From Leptidea sinapis (lineage: Eukaryota; Arthropoda; Insecta; Lepidoptera; Pieridae): a DNA stretch of 64,000 nucleotides. The notes below the pieces were generated by a model, which made no database searches, was not told the DNA's origin, and worked only from the letters and a program-made list of their open reading frames with translations. The stretch's first letter is position 1, and every line of letters begins with the position of its first letter. Below are positions 43,025-54,884 of the stretch, in pieces. Location of the stretch: contig NC_066288.1 of the NCBI RefSeq assembly GCF_905404315.1, positions 8,952,501-9,016,500 of the forward strand, given 5' to 3'. The translations under genes and the position numbers were made by a program.

Positions 43025-43991
43025 AGGGTGTCCCAAAGTTATGGGACATGAAGGGAAAGAACCAAATAATCGAAAATAGGCTATTTTACTGAAAGAAGAC
43101 TTTATGTTATTTTTGAAAGTTAGTAATTCTGCATTCAAAGATTTTCTAATAATTACTTGCCTCGTCTGGGAATCGAACCGACTTAAATGTAAAAAAAAAA
43201 ACACCCCTACTTTTATGATGCCAATCGAAAGAATGGCCAAAATCTAATAACTCTTCTTAAGTAATATAATAGTATTTTAAAAGAAAGTAGCCAGTTTTGT
43301 AAGTATTTTTTTTGTAACTTAATTAATTAAACGCTCAAAATGTGATCTCTCTTGTCTTACGCAAATCGCCAATATTTTAATGAGTCCGCTGCCTGTTGAT
43401 TTTCTTATCATTTTATGGTGAATACTCGATATGATATGGCACAATTCTGTTTGTAATGAATTTAAAAATAACATAAAGTCTTCTTTTAGTAAAATAGCCT
43501 ATCTTCGATATTTAAGGTACTTTCCCATAAAAAGGCATAAAAGGCATTTATTTTCTCAAAATTGATTCCTTTAGAATTCTTTTTGATGTCATTTCTTATA
43601 CTACTAGATACTACTACCGCTTCGGAAACAAATGGCGCTCTGAGAGAGAAGAAGCGGCGCAAGAAACTCTCCCAGCATTCTTTTTTTTACGCTCTTTTCA
43701 ATAAAAATATACAATATTTTACAGTCATTTCTATCGCTATAAAATAATCACAATCTAGTCCCAGGCTGTCCAATCATTTAGATATTCAGCAGTGGAGTAA
43801 TAGGATTTACGACAGAGCCATTTTTTTATAAAACATTTAAATTTATTTATAGATAATGCCTGAACAGTGGCTGGGACTTTATTGTAGAAGTGTATACATT
43901 TACCCTTAAAGCTATTATGTATCGTATGAAGCCTACTAGAATTAGTTACAAGATAATAATAATATATATAACATAACTTTGGGACACCCTG
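43025..43991. mobile_element. TIR element CAGGGTGTCCCAAAG with nested LINE
   Basis: The left end CAGGGTGTCCCAAAGTTATG is mirrored at the right ('cataactttgggacaccctg'), and TATA flanks both. A longer inverted pair at about 43075-43125 and 43440-43495 ('aggctattttact' type) shows the TIR extends ~100 bp, with a LINE fragment (43520-43970) inserted inside the right TIR. No transposase frame. Superfamily not assigned. Confidence 0.7.
43520..43970 (-). pseudogene. LINE 3' fragment (YYSTAEYLND-type), nested
   Basis: Minus-strand coding end SFKGKCIHFYNKVPATVQAL..., KKWLCRKSYYSTAEYLND, then UTR ending 'aataaatgccttttatgcc'. It begins next to an AAT-rich run at 43960. Confidence 0.75.
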
Positions 43992-44654
43992 TATACTATT
44001 TAAATATACTTTTTCTTTATGGCAACCATTTTGAATTTGCTATGTAGCTACACGACAATATCTTGCTGATTATTATTTATATATAAATAACTGACAAGTA
44101 ACAATTTTTGACATTTGACACATTTCTGACAAATTACATTGATTGTTTATCTTATTTATTTAGAGCAAATCATACCAAAATACAATAAACGAATATTAAA
44201 ATCATTTTTAAATAGGTTTATAACTGCAAACTTACGTTTACAGTACCTCTTTGATGTCAATGCAGATTCTTTCACCATTATACGTTGGGCGCACACAACG
44301 ATATCTAATAATAAAAGTATCAGAATTTTTCTGACGTTTCTGACATTAATATTTTTTTTTGGTTTCTTCTTCTTCTTCTTCGTCCATTATAGGACAGGCA
44401 AAAGGTTCAACCAATACAGCCGTATTCGTTAATATTCAATTATTTATGTCACGATTTTTACAATATTGTTCTTTTTACAAACGAATAGCACGACGAATAA
44501 ATAATTTTAAAGATTTGTTTTGTTACGCCAAAGAGGTATAACTTCTTGCGTGCATACGTAAGTATACACACATTTTTTTTTTATTTGAGACAGTGGAATT
44601 CAGTGGAATCTGCCCATTTTTTTTTAGTAAATAAGTAAAATTAATATTTTTATA

Positions 44655-44990
44655 ATAAGGAACTTCGTTCCTATCTGGTGTTCCAGATGTTACATACGCT
44701 TTGTGTTATTTTACATTAAAATTAATAAAATAATAATATACTTACTATATTTGATTTCAGTGTCTTTCTTATTTCTTGCAGGATTATTTTTACAAAAGTT
44801 TTACTACGCAACCTGGCATTCTTGTTTCAATTATTAGCAAAGTTTAACAGGACATGTGGAACGTCAACGTCACACATTATTTAAGACTGGCTCGAGTACG
44901 CCCATTTGGGCGTAGTAAAAGTTGCCGCACTTTGCGACTACGCCTCTGGTATCTAATTGCAGCACAGTGGCGCCCAATCCCTAATCTAAG
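44655..44990 (-). mobile_element. P-superfamily-like MITE, family 1, 3'-truncated copy
   Basis: Outer end at 44990 ('cctaatctaag', the inverse of CTTAGATTAGG). On the minus strand ATG 44819 reads MPGCVVKLL then stops: a frameshifted version of the THAP-like start at 11993. The other TIR is missing. Confidence 0.6.
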
Positions 44991-44998
44991 CACACTAA

Positions 44999-45447
44999 GG
45001 TATTTTTCTTTATAACAATCTGTCAACGATCTCTTTTATTAAAATGGAAACAATAACTTGATTTTTGTATTTTGTCAGAATTATCCGTTTTGGTGTGACA
45101 GTCATGATTTCTATTGCTTTGAAAACTATTTTTAATAGCATCGTAAATTATTTTTAATCTAAAGTTATATCTGCAATTTGCTATTTTTACGTAATTCATC
45201 ATAACTTCAGCCTACGTTAAATAATGTTTAAAATGTTCTTTAATGCATCGCAATCTCTTCATCGAGGGAGTGCATAATTTATCATCAAGATGGTAGGTAG
45301 CACCAACGCCTCCGATCAGGCGCTATTTTTATTACATCACACGTTTGAAGAATGAATTTCAAATGCTGTTGGAAGTTTATGTTAGGGGAATAAATCCTTC
45401 CTCCTTCTACTAAAACTGTAATCGTGTTTTGATAGAGTTTCTTTCGA
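44999..45447. other. Stretch without gene
   Basis: Nothing recognised. Confidence 0.45.
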
Positions 45448-45741
45448 GTTTTTTTTATGCAAGAGAAGTACCAACGAGCGTATGGGACAAATGATAAAAT
45501 GAAGTATTACCGCCGCCGACATTCTCTTGCAACAGCAGTGGAATCACAGGAGCGTTGCCGACCTTTTAGAAAGGTGTACTTTTTTTTGAAGGTACTCATG
45601 TCGTATCGTCCTTAAAACACTGCACAAGGAAGCTCATTACACAACTTGGTTGTTCGTGGAAGAAATTTCCTTTAAAGCAGATGGTGGTGATTTTATCCTA
45701 AATTATGGCATGTCAAAGGTCGAATTCGGAGGCAGAAATCT
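45448..45741 (-). mobile_element. LINE (family 1) 3' fragment, degenerate
   Basis: The inverse of the family 1 end: 'cgagcgtatggg', 'caccgccgcc'-like, 'ggaatcacaggagcgttgcc', 'atgtcgtatcgtcc'. Many frameshifts; older than the copies at 31 kb and 51 kb. Confidence 0.6.
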
Positions 45742-46030
45742 GGTCTATTAGTTTCATTTATTTAATCAATGATAACAGATTCGTTCTTTTTTATTCCTAA
45801 TTTAGGTCATTAATTGTATTTTATTATATTATAATTTTTAATAATTATGTTTTCTGACTATATTCATTTTAATTAATTTATATAATATTAATTATACTTT
45901 CTAACCTATAACATTATATTACTGGAGACTATTGTGTTCACCAATTGATGAGTCTCATAAAATAATTATGATAATTATTTTTCGGTTTAAATTGATATTT
46001 TATATATTCTCTCCTCCTCGCGTAGTTTTC
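45742..46030. other. AT-rich stretch without gene
   Basis: Nothing recognised. Confidence 0.45.
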
Positions 46031-46118
46031 TTCATTACTGAGGGACATAACTCCCCCGCTGCTTCAATTTCTTCTGTATGATTTCCCTCCATCTGCTGCG
46101 ATCCTTAACTTCATGAAG
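46031..46118 (-). pseudogene. RTE-like LINE C-terminus, distal part
   Basis: The minus strand encodes LHEVKDRSRWREIIQKKLKQ, the end of an RTE-type ORF, then UTR. It continues 48148-48430 across an inserted LINE. Confidence 0.65.
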
Positions 46119-48147
46119 GGCATTGTGCGAGCAGAGTCAGCAGAGTGGGACGAGATGCGGTGCTTTTTTGCATCCTACCCGTGGAGGCAGATCTGTTTTT
46201 CGCTGGGAGATCCAGATGCCGCTGCTGACGCTGTTGCTGATGTGGTACTGCAAGGTATGGAACTCTTCATTCCATCCTCCTCTGTGCCTATCGGTGGCAG
46301 GTCCCAACCATGGTTTGACCGCTCCTGCAAAATGGTCTCTCGCCGAAAGCAGGAGTGCTATCAGGCTTGGGTCAATGCGGTGGTATCTAAGGATGTGAAT
46401 TCCAGCGAACTTAAAAAACACTTCAATCATGCCTCCAGGTCTTTCAAAAGAGTTATTGCTGACGCGAAGTCGAAGCACATTGGCAGAATTGGTGAGAGAC
46501 TTGCACGCCTTCCCTCGGGAACTCATGCGTTCTGGTCGCTAGCCAAGGCTGTCCAAGGAAACTTCTGCCAGCCAGCCATTCCGCCACTGCACAGGGATGA
46601 TGCTCCGGAACTGGCGCCGGTCCTTACCCGTCTTTTCCGGCTCTCCTACTCATCAGGCGTAGTCCCGAAATTATGGAAGGTGGCTTTAGTGCACCCGATC
46701 CCTAAGAAAGGTGTACGCTCAGATCCGTCCAACTACCGCCCTATTGCCATTACCTCCATTTTCTCCAAAGTAATGGAGTCGATCATCAACCGCCAGCTCT
46801 TGGGATACCTAGAGGGGCACCAGCTGATCAGCGACTGCCAGTACGGTTTCCGTCAGGGTCGCTCAGCTGGTGATCTTCTTGCATACCTCACTGGGCATAC
46901 ATAACTACTGGGCACACATACATAACTGGGCGCAAGCGGTTGAGTCGAAGGGAGAGGAGTTGGCGGTGAGTTTGGACATAGCGAAGGCCTTCGATCGTGT
47001 GTGGCATAAAGCGCTTATAGCGAAACTGCCTTCCTATGGGCTTCCCAAGAAGTTGTGCAAATGGGTCACTAGCTTTTTGGCTGATCGGAGCATCAAGGTT
47101 GTTATCAACGGTGCATGCTCCGACTTAAAACCCATAAACGCTGGTGTCCCGCAAGGCTGTGTGCTATCCCCTACGCTGTTTCTTCTGCATATCAATGATA
47201 TGCTGCAAATCAGCAATATTCATTGCTATGCAGACGACAGCACAGGGTAAGCTTCCTACACCGGCCGTGCCAACATGTCCCGGGATAGCGTCGACGAGAA
47301 CCGGAACAAACTTGTGTCTGAAATCGAGACTATGCTTTGCAAAGTCTCGGAATGGGGCCGACATAATTTAGTCCAATTCAACCCCAAGAAGACACAAGTT
47401 TGTGCGTTCACCACTAAAAAGTCTCCCTTTGTCGTATCCCCTCGATTCGAGATCACTCCTCTAACTGCCACAGCCTGTATTGACATACTTGGCGTCGATA
47501 TATCGAGCGACGTTCAGTTCTGTGGTCACTTGGAAGAGAAGGCCAAACTGGCCTCTAAAAAGCTTGGTGTACTCAGTAAGGCGGGACAGTACTTCACTAA
47601 AAGCCACCGCCTGCAACTTTATAAGGCGCAAATTCGGCCTCACATGGAGTACTGTTCTCACCTCTCTTCCATTTGACCGCATACAACGAAGAGCGGCTCG
47701 AATCATCGACGATCAAGTCATCTCCGATCGGCTTGATTCTCTAGCATTGCGTAGAGATGTGGGTTCTCTCTGCATCTTCTACCGCATTTATCACGGGGAG
47801 TGCTCAGAGGAGCTGTTCGGGTTGATTCCAGCGGCCGAATTCCACCATCGGACATTACGTGCAAAGTACCATCCGCATCACGTAGACGTCTGGCATTCCA
47901 CAACCACGCGTTTTGTTCGAAATTTCTTGCCTCGCACAGCCACTTTGTGGAATCAACTACCGGCAGCGGTCTTCCCGAACAGATACGACTTAGGGACCTT
48001 CAAGAAAAAAGCATACTCCCACCTTAAAGGCCGGCAACGCATTTCTTGACACACCTGTTGTTGCGATGTCCATGGGCGGTTGCCTCACCTCTCCCCATCC
48101 CGTGAGCCTCTTGCCCGTTTGCCCCCTCTCATATATAAAAAAAAAAA
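46119..48147 (+). pseudogene. LINE (family 1) ORF2, endonuclease absent, reverse transcriptase broken
   Basis: Starts just after the endonuclease domain (WDEMRCFFASYPW...). Reverse-transcriptase blocks in order: WKVALVHPIPKKG, SNYRPIAITSIFSKVMESII, YGFRQGRSAGDLLAYLT, SLDIAKAFDRVWHKAL (motif A), NAGVPQGCVLSPTLFLLH (motif B), IHCYADDSTG (motif C, intact), then the thumb and family C-terminus to LKGRQRIS. Defects: ~100 residues of the fingers deleted in frame at about 46603; frameshift at about 46900 in a small duplicated stretch; TAA at 47248 right after YADDSTG; deletion with frameshift at about 47660. The A tail ends at 48147. Inactive. Confidence 0.85.
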
Positions 48148-48430
48148 GCTGATGTTCAGAGAAGATCGTATTTGGTCCAACCATCTCGTGGGACTGCGTC
48201 CTCTGGGACGGATCAGCTGTTGAAGATTGTGACCCTCTTTACGAGCAAAATGTCCGAAGAATTCCAGCACCCTACGAAGGCATATAGTGGAAAGTCTGGT
48301 TTTGACATTAAGATCTCTCAGAATAAACACGTTGGTGCGAAAAGCGGTCCATGGAATCTATAGCATTATTGTCCAGCTCGGCATTCAAAGGCATCTATTC
48401 GGTCTCTGTCAGCCTTTTTCTGTACTATAC
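48148..48430 (-). pseudogene. RTE-like LINE C-terminus, proximal part
   Basis: The minus strand reads DRIDAFE..., then RRVLEFFGHFARKEG, RPRGRSPTRWLDQIRSSL, NIS, and would continue in frame with LHEVKD at 46118. The family 1 LINE therefore landed inside this older element. Same family type as 23210-24425. Confidence 0.7.
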
Positions 48431-48800
48431 AACTCGATTTATTTATAAATAGTAGGGGAGATATCGTGATATAAGATTGTTAAGGAAATATATCTAGTGG
48501 CGCTTTAAATCGACTTTAGTGTGATTTACGTTTAGTTTGAACGATCATCATGACTTTTACATTTTTAATGCATCAGCGCTTTTCTGTAGCTAAGCTTTGT
48601 TTTGTGAATAATTTCCTGCCCCCTATAAGCTGCTCTGTTTAGGAGGCTTTGCGCGCTTATGTTTTTTTCTAATAAGAAAAATAGTTCATAAAATGTTTAA
48701 GAAAAGGTATCTGGCTTAGGAATTGGGCTGCTAAGATGTTTCTCATTACCCAACTCGATTAAAATTTTATCTTACCTACATACAGTTTAATCCGTGTAAA
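48431..48800. other. Stretch without gene
   Basis: Nothing recognised. Confidence 0.45.
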
Positions 48801-49086
48801 CACGCCACAAGTTAGGATATCATCCTCACCATCTGAATGTGTTGCGGTCCTCCACAGTGCGGTTTTCAAGGAGCTTTCTTCCACGTACTACAAAGCTGTG
48901 GAATCAGCTTCCTTTTGCGGTGTTTCCGGGACGATACGACATGGGTACCTTCAAAAAAAGCGCATACACCTCCCTTAAAGGCCGGCAACGCTCCTGTGAT
49001 TCCTCTAGTGTTACAAGAGATTGTGGGCGGCGGTGATCACTTAACAACCCGTACACTCGTTTGTCCTCCTATTCCGTAAAAAAAAA
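48801..49086 (+). pseudogene. LINE (family 1) C-terminal fragment
   Basis: 'cacgccacaagttaggatat' to 'tcctcctattccgt' plus A run. The frame 48839-49036 holds SFLPRTTKLWNQLPFAV...MGTFKKSAYTSLKGRQR. Confidence 0.8.
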
Positions 49087-49468
49087 CACTTATAAATCTA
49101 TATCTATTTATTATAAGCATCTAGTTTAATGTAATTCGTAAATGATATTTCTAGTATCAATTTAATCTTAATTTAAAAATTTTCAGAGTATCAGTTAGCG
49201 AAAGCTTTTTTATGGATACTAAATAATTGTAATCAATTTAATAACTAATCGAAGATTTATGAAAAGAAAATGGTTATCTAACAATACATACTCTTCATGT
49301 TATTTGATCTTTATGATTTGGTTTTATTTATTATCCAATATCCTTCTAAGTACCATTCAAGGTTAGCGTTCAAACAACAACGACAAGGAAACGGTTCTAC
49401 GTGAGGCAATTGCTCCACCGAGACTTGGTTTCAATGTTTTGTTGCGAAACTGAGCTGCTCAATTTAAA
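49087..49468. other. AT-rich stretch without gene
   Basis: Nothing recognised. Confidence 0.5.
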
Positions 49469-50268
49469 TCTATATATATAAAAATCAATTGCTGTTCGTT
49501 AGTCTCGCTAAAACTCGAGAACGGCTGGACCGATTTGGCTAATTTTGGTATTGAATTATTTGTGGAAGTGCAGAGAAGGTTTAAAAGGTTTGAATGAACA
49601 TGAAAATGCTCGGATTTAAATAAAAACAACAATTTTGATTTTCGCCCGTCGTTTAGAAATCAAATCGAAAGAATAGATCAAAATGAATAACTAATTAGAA
49701 CTTTTATATCTTTCTAACTTTCTGAGGAGGCAAAAGGTAAACTTAATTTTAGGTAACTATAGAAGGTAGATTAACTACAGTTGTTAACTATCTATCAGAT
49801 TATTTTTATGTAGATTAATAAATCTTAAGCTTTGTCACAAATTTCTGAACGCAAACAATTTTATTTGACATTTGACAACAAACTATATTATGTAGATTGA
49901 TAAATTTTAAGTTTTGTCACAAAATAAAATTTCTGAACCTAACCGCACCACAAAACAAAACAAAAAATGCAAAAAAGTTCATTTTAAAGCTTTAAATTGG
50001 TGTGTCTGTCGATATCAATTGAAACCTTATAAAAAGCCAGTATTTTAGGAAAACTCTGATTTGTAAGTAAGCAGCATCATATGTAATTATATATATATAT
50101 CGTGTATATAATCAAAAATAATAATAAAATTTAATTCATACCGAGCATTTCATTTTATTTCTTTTAATAAAAAAAGTTTGCCTTTCGTTTGTTTTAACTT
50201 TATTTACACAAAAGTTTAGGTCTTTTATTTATACATTGAGGCAGTACGAAGTCTGCCGGGTCAGCAAG
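49469..50268 (+). mobile_element. Helitron, complete non-autonomous copy (~800 bp)
   Basis: Starts TCTATATATATAAAAATC after A, then 'aacggctggaccgatttggc'. Ends 'gtctgccgggtcagCAAG' before T, i.e. CTAG with one change. No Rep/helicase frame. It is the longest Helitron here and shares its start with 14908. Confidence 0.8.
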
Positions 50269-50340
50269 TGTTTAATAAATTAAACTACTTTGTTTGGTTT
50301 TCGTAGGTATATTTTTATTTTCATAATCCAAAGTTACCAA

Positions 50341-50591
50341 AGTACCAGTGGGAGGCTCCGCACAGGATACCCGGTACATTATGGGTGCCACAACGGCGGC
50401 GCCTATTTCTGCCGTGGAGCAGTGTAAACATTATTGTGTTACGGTCTGAAGGGCGCCGTAGCTAGTAAAGTACTGAGCAAATGAGAAGGCAATTGTAGTG
50501 CCACTCAGAATTTTTGGGGTTTTTCAAGAATCCCGACCGGCATTAGCTGAACGTCCTGCTCATCTCGTCCCTTAGTTTCATAATATAAAAA
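50341..50591 (+). repeat. SINE-like element, internally deleted
   Basis: 'agtaccagtgggaggctccg' to 'cgtcccttagtttcat' with A-rich tail. It lacks the 'acttaacatcttatg' block and part of the 3' hairpin. Confidence 0.75.
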
Positions 50592-50639
50592 TAAGTAGCA
50601 CAAAATATAACTACTTACGTATAACTATTTATGTTCATC

Positions 50640-50760
50640 TTACACTCGCGATTTGTATGTCACTTTGTGTTAGTGTGCGTGGATTGCTCAAAATAGAGCT
50701 TAACTGTCAACCTCAATTATTTCGACGTTTTCACAGCTGTCAGAGTTCATCAAGACGTAT
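50640..50760. repeat. Dispersed repeat, copy 2 of 2
   Basis: Matches 12960-13130. Confidence 0.55.
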
Positions 50761-51229
50761 TAATGATCAGAGATGTATACAACTTCATGAAATATTTTTT
50801 TGCCGATGTAGTTTTATACATACATACGTTCACAATCAAAAAGGTCTCTCAGAGGGGTAAACAGAACTCATGGACATAAATAATTTTATGCGAGCCCTTA
50901 TATTTTGGCACTCATAAACTGAGCATCGATGACATGACGGTCTGATCGTGAAATGTGCCAGTACATACACTTTTGTCCACACTTTCATCTCCGCACTATG
51001 AATTGACGAGTGCAAAGGTTTAAAATCTCTTCACAAAGCTAAGATTCAAAAAGGAAAACCTACTCCCTTGGGAAGAAATTTTGAAGGTGTTAAGTTGACC
51101 ATCTCGTAATGCGGCAGCGTGGTATAGTGAAAACTTCAAATTCAAAAGGTCTGGGTTTAACTCAGGACATAAAACATATACCTACCGCATAGAAAAGGTT
51201 GATTCCTGGAAATTAGCCCATGATTACCA

Positions 51230-51350
51230 ATAGAAATAGAAATATGTTTATTTCCCGTCATGAAGCTACATCATTTCGTAAAGGTGCTATGACATGGAGA
51301 GAAGAAGTAATAAGAAACTCACAGCACATCTTTTAAATTATATAACAACC
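51230..51350 (-). repeat. LINE-like 3' UTR fragment
   Basis: 'gtcatgaagctacatcattt' and 'gagaagaagtaataagaaac', related to 2195-2330. Confidence 0.45.
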
Positions 51351-51404
51351 TAGCCTATTTAATATATTTTAGATAGCCTGCGCTGAACCAGACAAGAACC
51401 ATGC

Positions 51405-51687
51405 ATAAGGATATCATCCCCACCATCTGGATGTGTGGCGGTCCTCCACAGTGCGGTTTTCAAGGAGCTTTCTTCCTCATACTACTAAGCTGTGGAATGA
51501 GCTTCCTTGTGCGGTGTTTCCGGGACGATACGACATGGGTACCTTCAAAAACAGCGCGTACACCTTCCTTAAAGGCCGGCAACGCTCTAGTGATTCCTCT
51601 GGTGTTGCAAGAGAATGTGGGCGGCGGTGATCACTTAACACCAGGTGACCCGTACGCTCGTTTGTCCTCCTATTCCATAAAAAAAAT
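51405..51687 (+). pseudogene. LINE (family 1) C-terminal fragment
   Basis: Begins at HHPHHLDVW-equivalent 'ccccaccatctggatgtg' and ends 'tcctcctattccat' plus A run. Close to the copy at 31133-31443. Confidence 0.8.
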
Positions 51688-51689
51688 GC

Positions 51690-53246
51690 ATCATTATTCT
51701 CTATATAATCTACTATACTATAGTAAGACATCTTTGTCAAGGGTTCTTCACTATATTTGTTGAATTTCTGCTCAGTCCTAGTATATTGTCTGGTATTTTA
51801 TTGTAAAATTGAATACCAAGACTTATGAAAGAGCCCTTAATTCTAGCTAATATATTAAACAGCACGTACAGTTTATTCTTTCTTACGTAATATTTACACC
51901 AATCTCTGAACCTCTAGGAATAATCGGATATCTCAAGTTTTACGTAAAAATTACCACAATTTCTGTAAAGCAGGCATTCCATCACTTCCCCTAAAATCGA
52001 TGGAGCATCTATCAGTATCGTAAATTTGACTATAACATCGCATTTCCTGAGGTGACGCGGGTAGGGAGCAAAAATTAATGCGGGGAATGCGATTTTAACG
52101 ACGAGACAAATTGGTGCGGAACCGACGCGGACGTTTGTTGTTCGAACTGAACGGTAGTATTCTGGTTGCATGTTAGAAATACCTTAGGAATCCTTAGACA
52201 GGACCATTTATCTGTAAATATTATTTTTATAGTGAAATTAAAATATAATATCTGATAGGTGGCTGACGTTATTTATTAATTTACTTTCACAATAGATTTT
52301 TTTTTAATAGACAATTTATACCAATAAAATAAATAATTCTAATAAAAAACATATTTCTAAAATTATTAACTTTATGTGCCTACGATTAGGGCTATATTCT
52401 ACTGGAACACCACGGTGTCGCAACCAGTCGCCACTACCAACAAAATACAGCTTTATTGGGAGTTCCACACCTGGTGTTCGATTGGTTGCATAACTAATTT
52501 GGTGGCGTGACCAGTAAAGTGTCTAGTTTGGTAGCTTACGGTTACGGATACAACCAGCGCAAACCAGCAAGCGCAACCAGTCGTTAAAGTGCCCTTAAAG
52601 CTCAGCATTTTGTTTAAGTTTGAATATCGTCTATTATAGTTGGCCCTCAGTATGATTATTATGATCAATATACTTACAATATTTTATCACCAGCCTCTGC
52701 AGAAAAAAAAACACAAAGATTAACACGATAAGATGCTCCGTCGACATCTTCCTGCGTCTACGCAGTAACCAGAATTATTCCGTACAACGCAGCTGTATCT
52801 ACCCTCCTTAGTTGAAACCGCGGCTTCAACTAAAATTTTATATAGTAAATCCACATCTGTTGGAACGGGGAATCATTTCGTTTTTAATTTGTAACACATT
52901 TCTCATTTATGGGGACGTTCAATTATACATATTTATACCAACAATATAAAGAGGAAGAATTGTATCTTTGCATGTAGGTATCTCAAAATTTTACTTGACA
53001 AAGTCAATCAAAAATCAGTGGTTATAAGTAACGTGGGCTATTTTTTTAAGGTAAGCACCGTAGAATATGTTGTTTTTAACACATTGTTGTTAAAAATGGA
53101 AAGCTTTACATTTCTTCCTTAACTTCCTTTCCTATCAAATTCAGCCTTGAAGAAGCCTAGGTAAGCGTAAAGTACCAGATATTTCCACGGCGCTTAAGAT
53201 TCATGATAATATCAGTTTTCAGCCTAAACTGAACTAGAGATACATT
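51690..53246. other. Long stretch without gene; ACCAG-rich patch
   Basis: 52380-52590 repeats short motifs such as 'gcaaccagtcg' and 'accagcgcaaaccagc', possibly a degenerate MITE. The 85 aa minus frame 51914-52171 is not recognised. Confidence 0.4.
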
Positions 53247-53396
53247 AAAAGGCATAAAAAGGCATAAAAGGCATTTATTTTCTCAAAATTGATTCCTTTA
53301 GAATTCTTTTTGATATCATTTCTAATAACTACTAGATACTACTACCGCTTAGGAAACAAATGGCGCTCTGAGAGAGAAGAAGCGGCGCAAGAAACT
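53247..53396 (-). mobile_element. LINE 3' UTR fragment (YYSTAEYLND-type)
   Basis: 'ggcataaaaggcatttattt' to 'agaagaagcggcgcaagaaa', as at 43520-43690. Confidence 0.7.
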
Positions 53397-53918
53397 CCAA
53401 TAAAAAAGTTCTTACTGTACGTACATAAATTTTGATCAAAGCGGTTGAATAGTTTTCTTGTAGTTATAATAAAACACTTTCACGAACCACTTGAATAGAA
53501 TTTATATTCAATAATTTAACTATAATCACAACTATATACAAGTTATAGTCTTGTATATAGTGTCAAATTTTACCTTTGTATTCTAATGTTATTGTAGCTG
53601 TTTCTCATTCAAACATGAATAAAACCATTTTTTTTTAAATAAATACTTATTGGAATGTCAAATAACTGTAACAAAATAGAAAGATAAAAAAATTAAAAAT
53701 TTTAGAACTTGTGTCAGTCGGTAATGAAGAGCGCGAATTCAATAAGACGTGTTATACATTAATATATTATTATTATGATTATTAAGTAACTTGAGATACA
53801 TAATATTTGAATCATTGAGTACATTTTGAATCTTATCTTTTGTATAGAATTGTGTATCTATACGGTTATTTTTATTATGTATCAATGTCTACTTAATACA
53901 TCAGCTGTTATGCACTTC
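53397..53918. other. AT-rich stretch without gene
   Basis: Nothing recognised. Confidence 0.5.
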
Positions 53919-53926
53919 TGATAGAC

Positions 53927-54268
53927 CACAGACTAGTAAAAAAAGAAGTACTCCGCGCCGTGATACTAGCAAGTGAAGCACCTTTATGCTAGTGTGTGTG
54001 CGGTTATGGAGTATACTAGTTACACATTTTTTTCTCCCTTAAATAATCATATATCCACAAATACTTTTATATTATTGTTTTTACACTTTTTCACAACGCG
54101 TAACGGCATTTTTAAAATATTTTATTGCGACGCAAACTGATCTGTCGCAGACTATGGCAAATCTCATAATGGCGGTCTATCGGCGGTATACTCACGTTTA
54201 CCGGCTTGTTTTGGTGCCTCACTGTTATGTAAGGTGACACGGAGTCCTTATTTTTTTACTCGTCCGTG
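53927..54268 (-). mobile_element. P-superfamily-like MITE, family 2, copy c
   Basis: Ends CACAGACTAGT and 'actcgtccgtg'. Flanks TGATAGAC (53919-53926) and TGATACAC (54269-54276) form an 8 bp target duplication with one change. On the minus strand the frame at about 54107 reads MPLRVVKKCKNNNIKVFVDI then stop: the THAP-like start with the first cysteine mutated. Confidence 0.75.
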
Positions 54269-54591
54269 TGATACACATGTAATTTCAACCACGGGACAGT
54301 TAAAAACTGAAGCCTAAACGTGGTATACTGTACTTCATTGACCTAACATTATTGCCGAAATTTTGATGCCCAGTGACATCAAATAAACCTAATGTTCAAT
54401 ATTAATTCTTAATAATTTACTTGGTTTTGGTCTAATTATAATGTAATGTAAAAAGTAATCATGTAATATAGAAAATAATTAAAATAAATAATACGAAATA
54501 AAATAAAAATACGTTTTCCCATTTTTGTAATGATGCTGTAAAACAACCCTTGCAATTAACAAAACGGTGGAATGGTGTCATAACCACCAGT

Positions 54592-54884
54592 TATCGCCAG
54601 TGGGAGGCTCCTTTGCAGAGGATGCCGGCCAGATTATGGGTACCACAACGGCGCCTGTTTCTGCCGTAATGTGTAAACATTACTATGTTTCGGACTGAAG
54701 GGCGCCGTAGCTAGTGAAATTACTGGGCAAACATCTTATGTCTCATGGAGAGGAGCACAATTATAGTGCCACTCATAACTTTTAGGATTTTCAAGAATCC
54801 TAAGCGGCACAGCATTGTAATGGGGTGCCAATTACCACCAGCTGAACGTGCTGCTCGTCTCGTCCCTTATCGTCATAAAAAAAT
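54592..54884 (+). repeat. SINE-like element, near full length
   Basis: 'tatcgccagtgggaggctcc' to 'cgtcccttatcgtcat' plus A run. Carries the conserved hairpin blocks. Confidence 0.75.

Noticed and set aside
43155..43180. tRNA-like B-box 'gaatcgaacc' on the minus strand
   Set aside because: No acceptor or anticodon arms can be folded around it; it is part of the TIR element at 43025-43991.
46137..46526. 129 aa minus-strand frame
   Set aside because: Antisense shadow of the LINE reverse-transcriptase frame, which has recognisable motifs on the plus strand.
51105..51175. Possible tRNA-like segment with 'gtggtatagtg'
   Set aside because: The stems do not pair and the B box is degraded; at most a SINE scrap.
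53151..53166. 16 nt microexon-like segment before GTAAGC
   Set aside because: A strong pyrimidine tract and donor are present, but 16 nt gives no readable peptide evidence.
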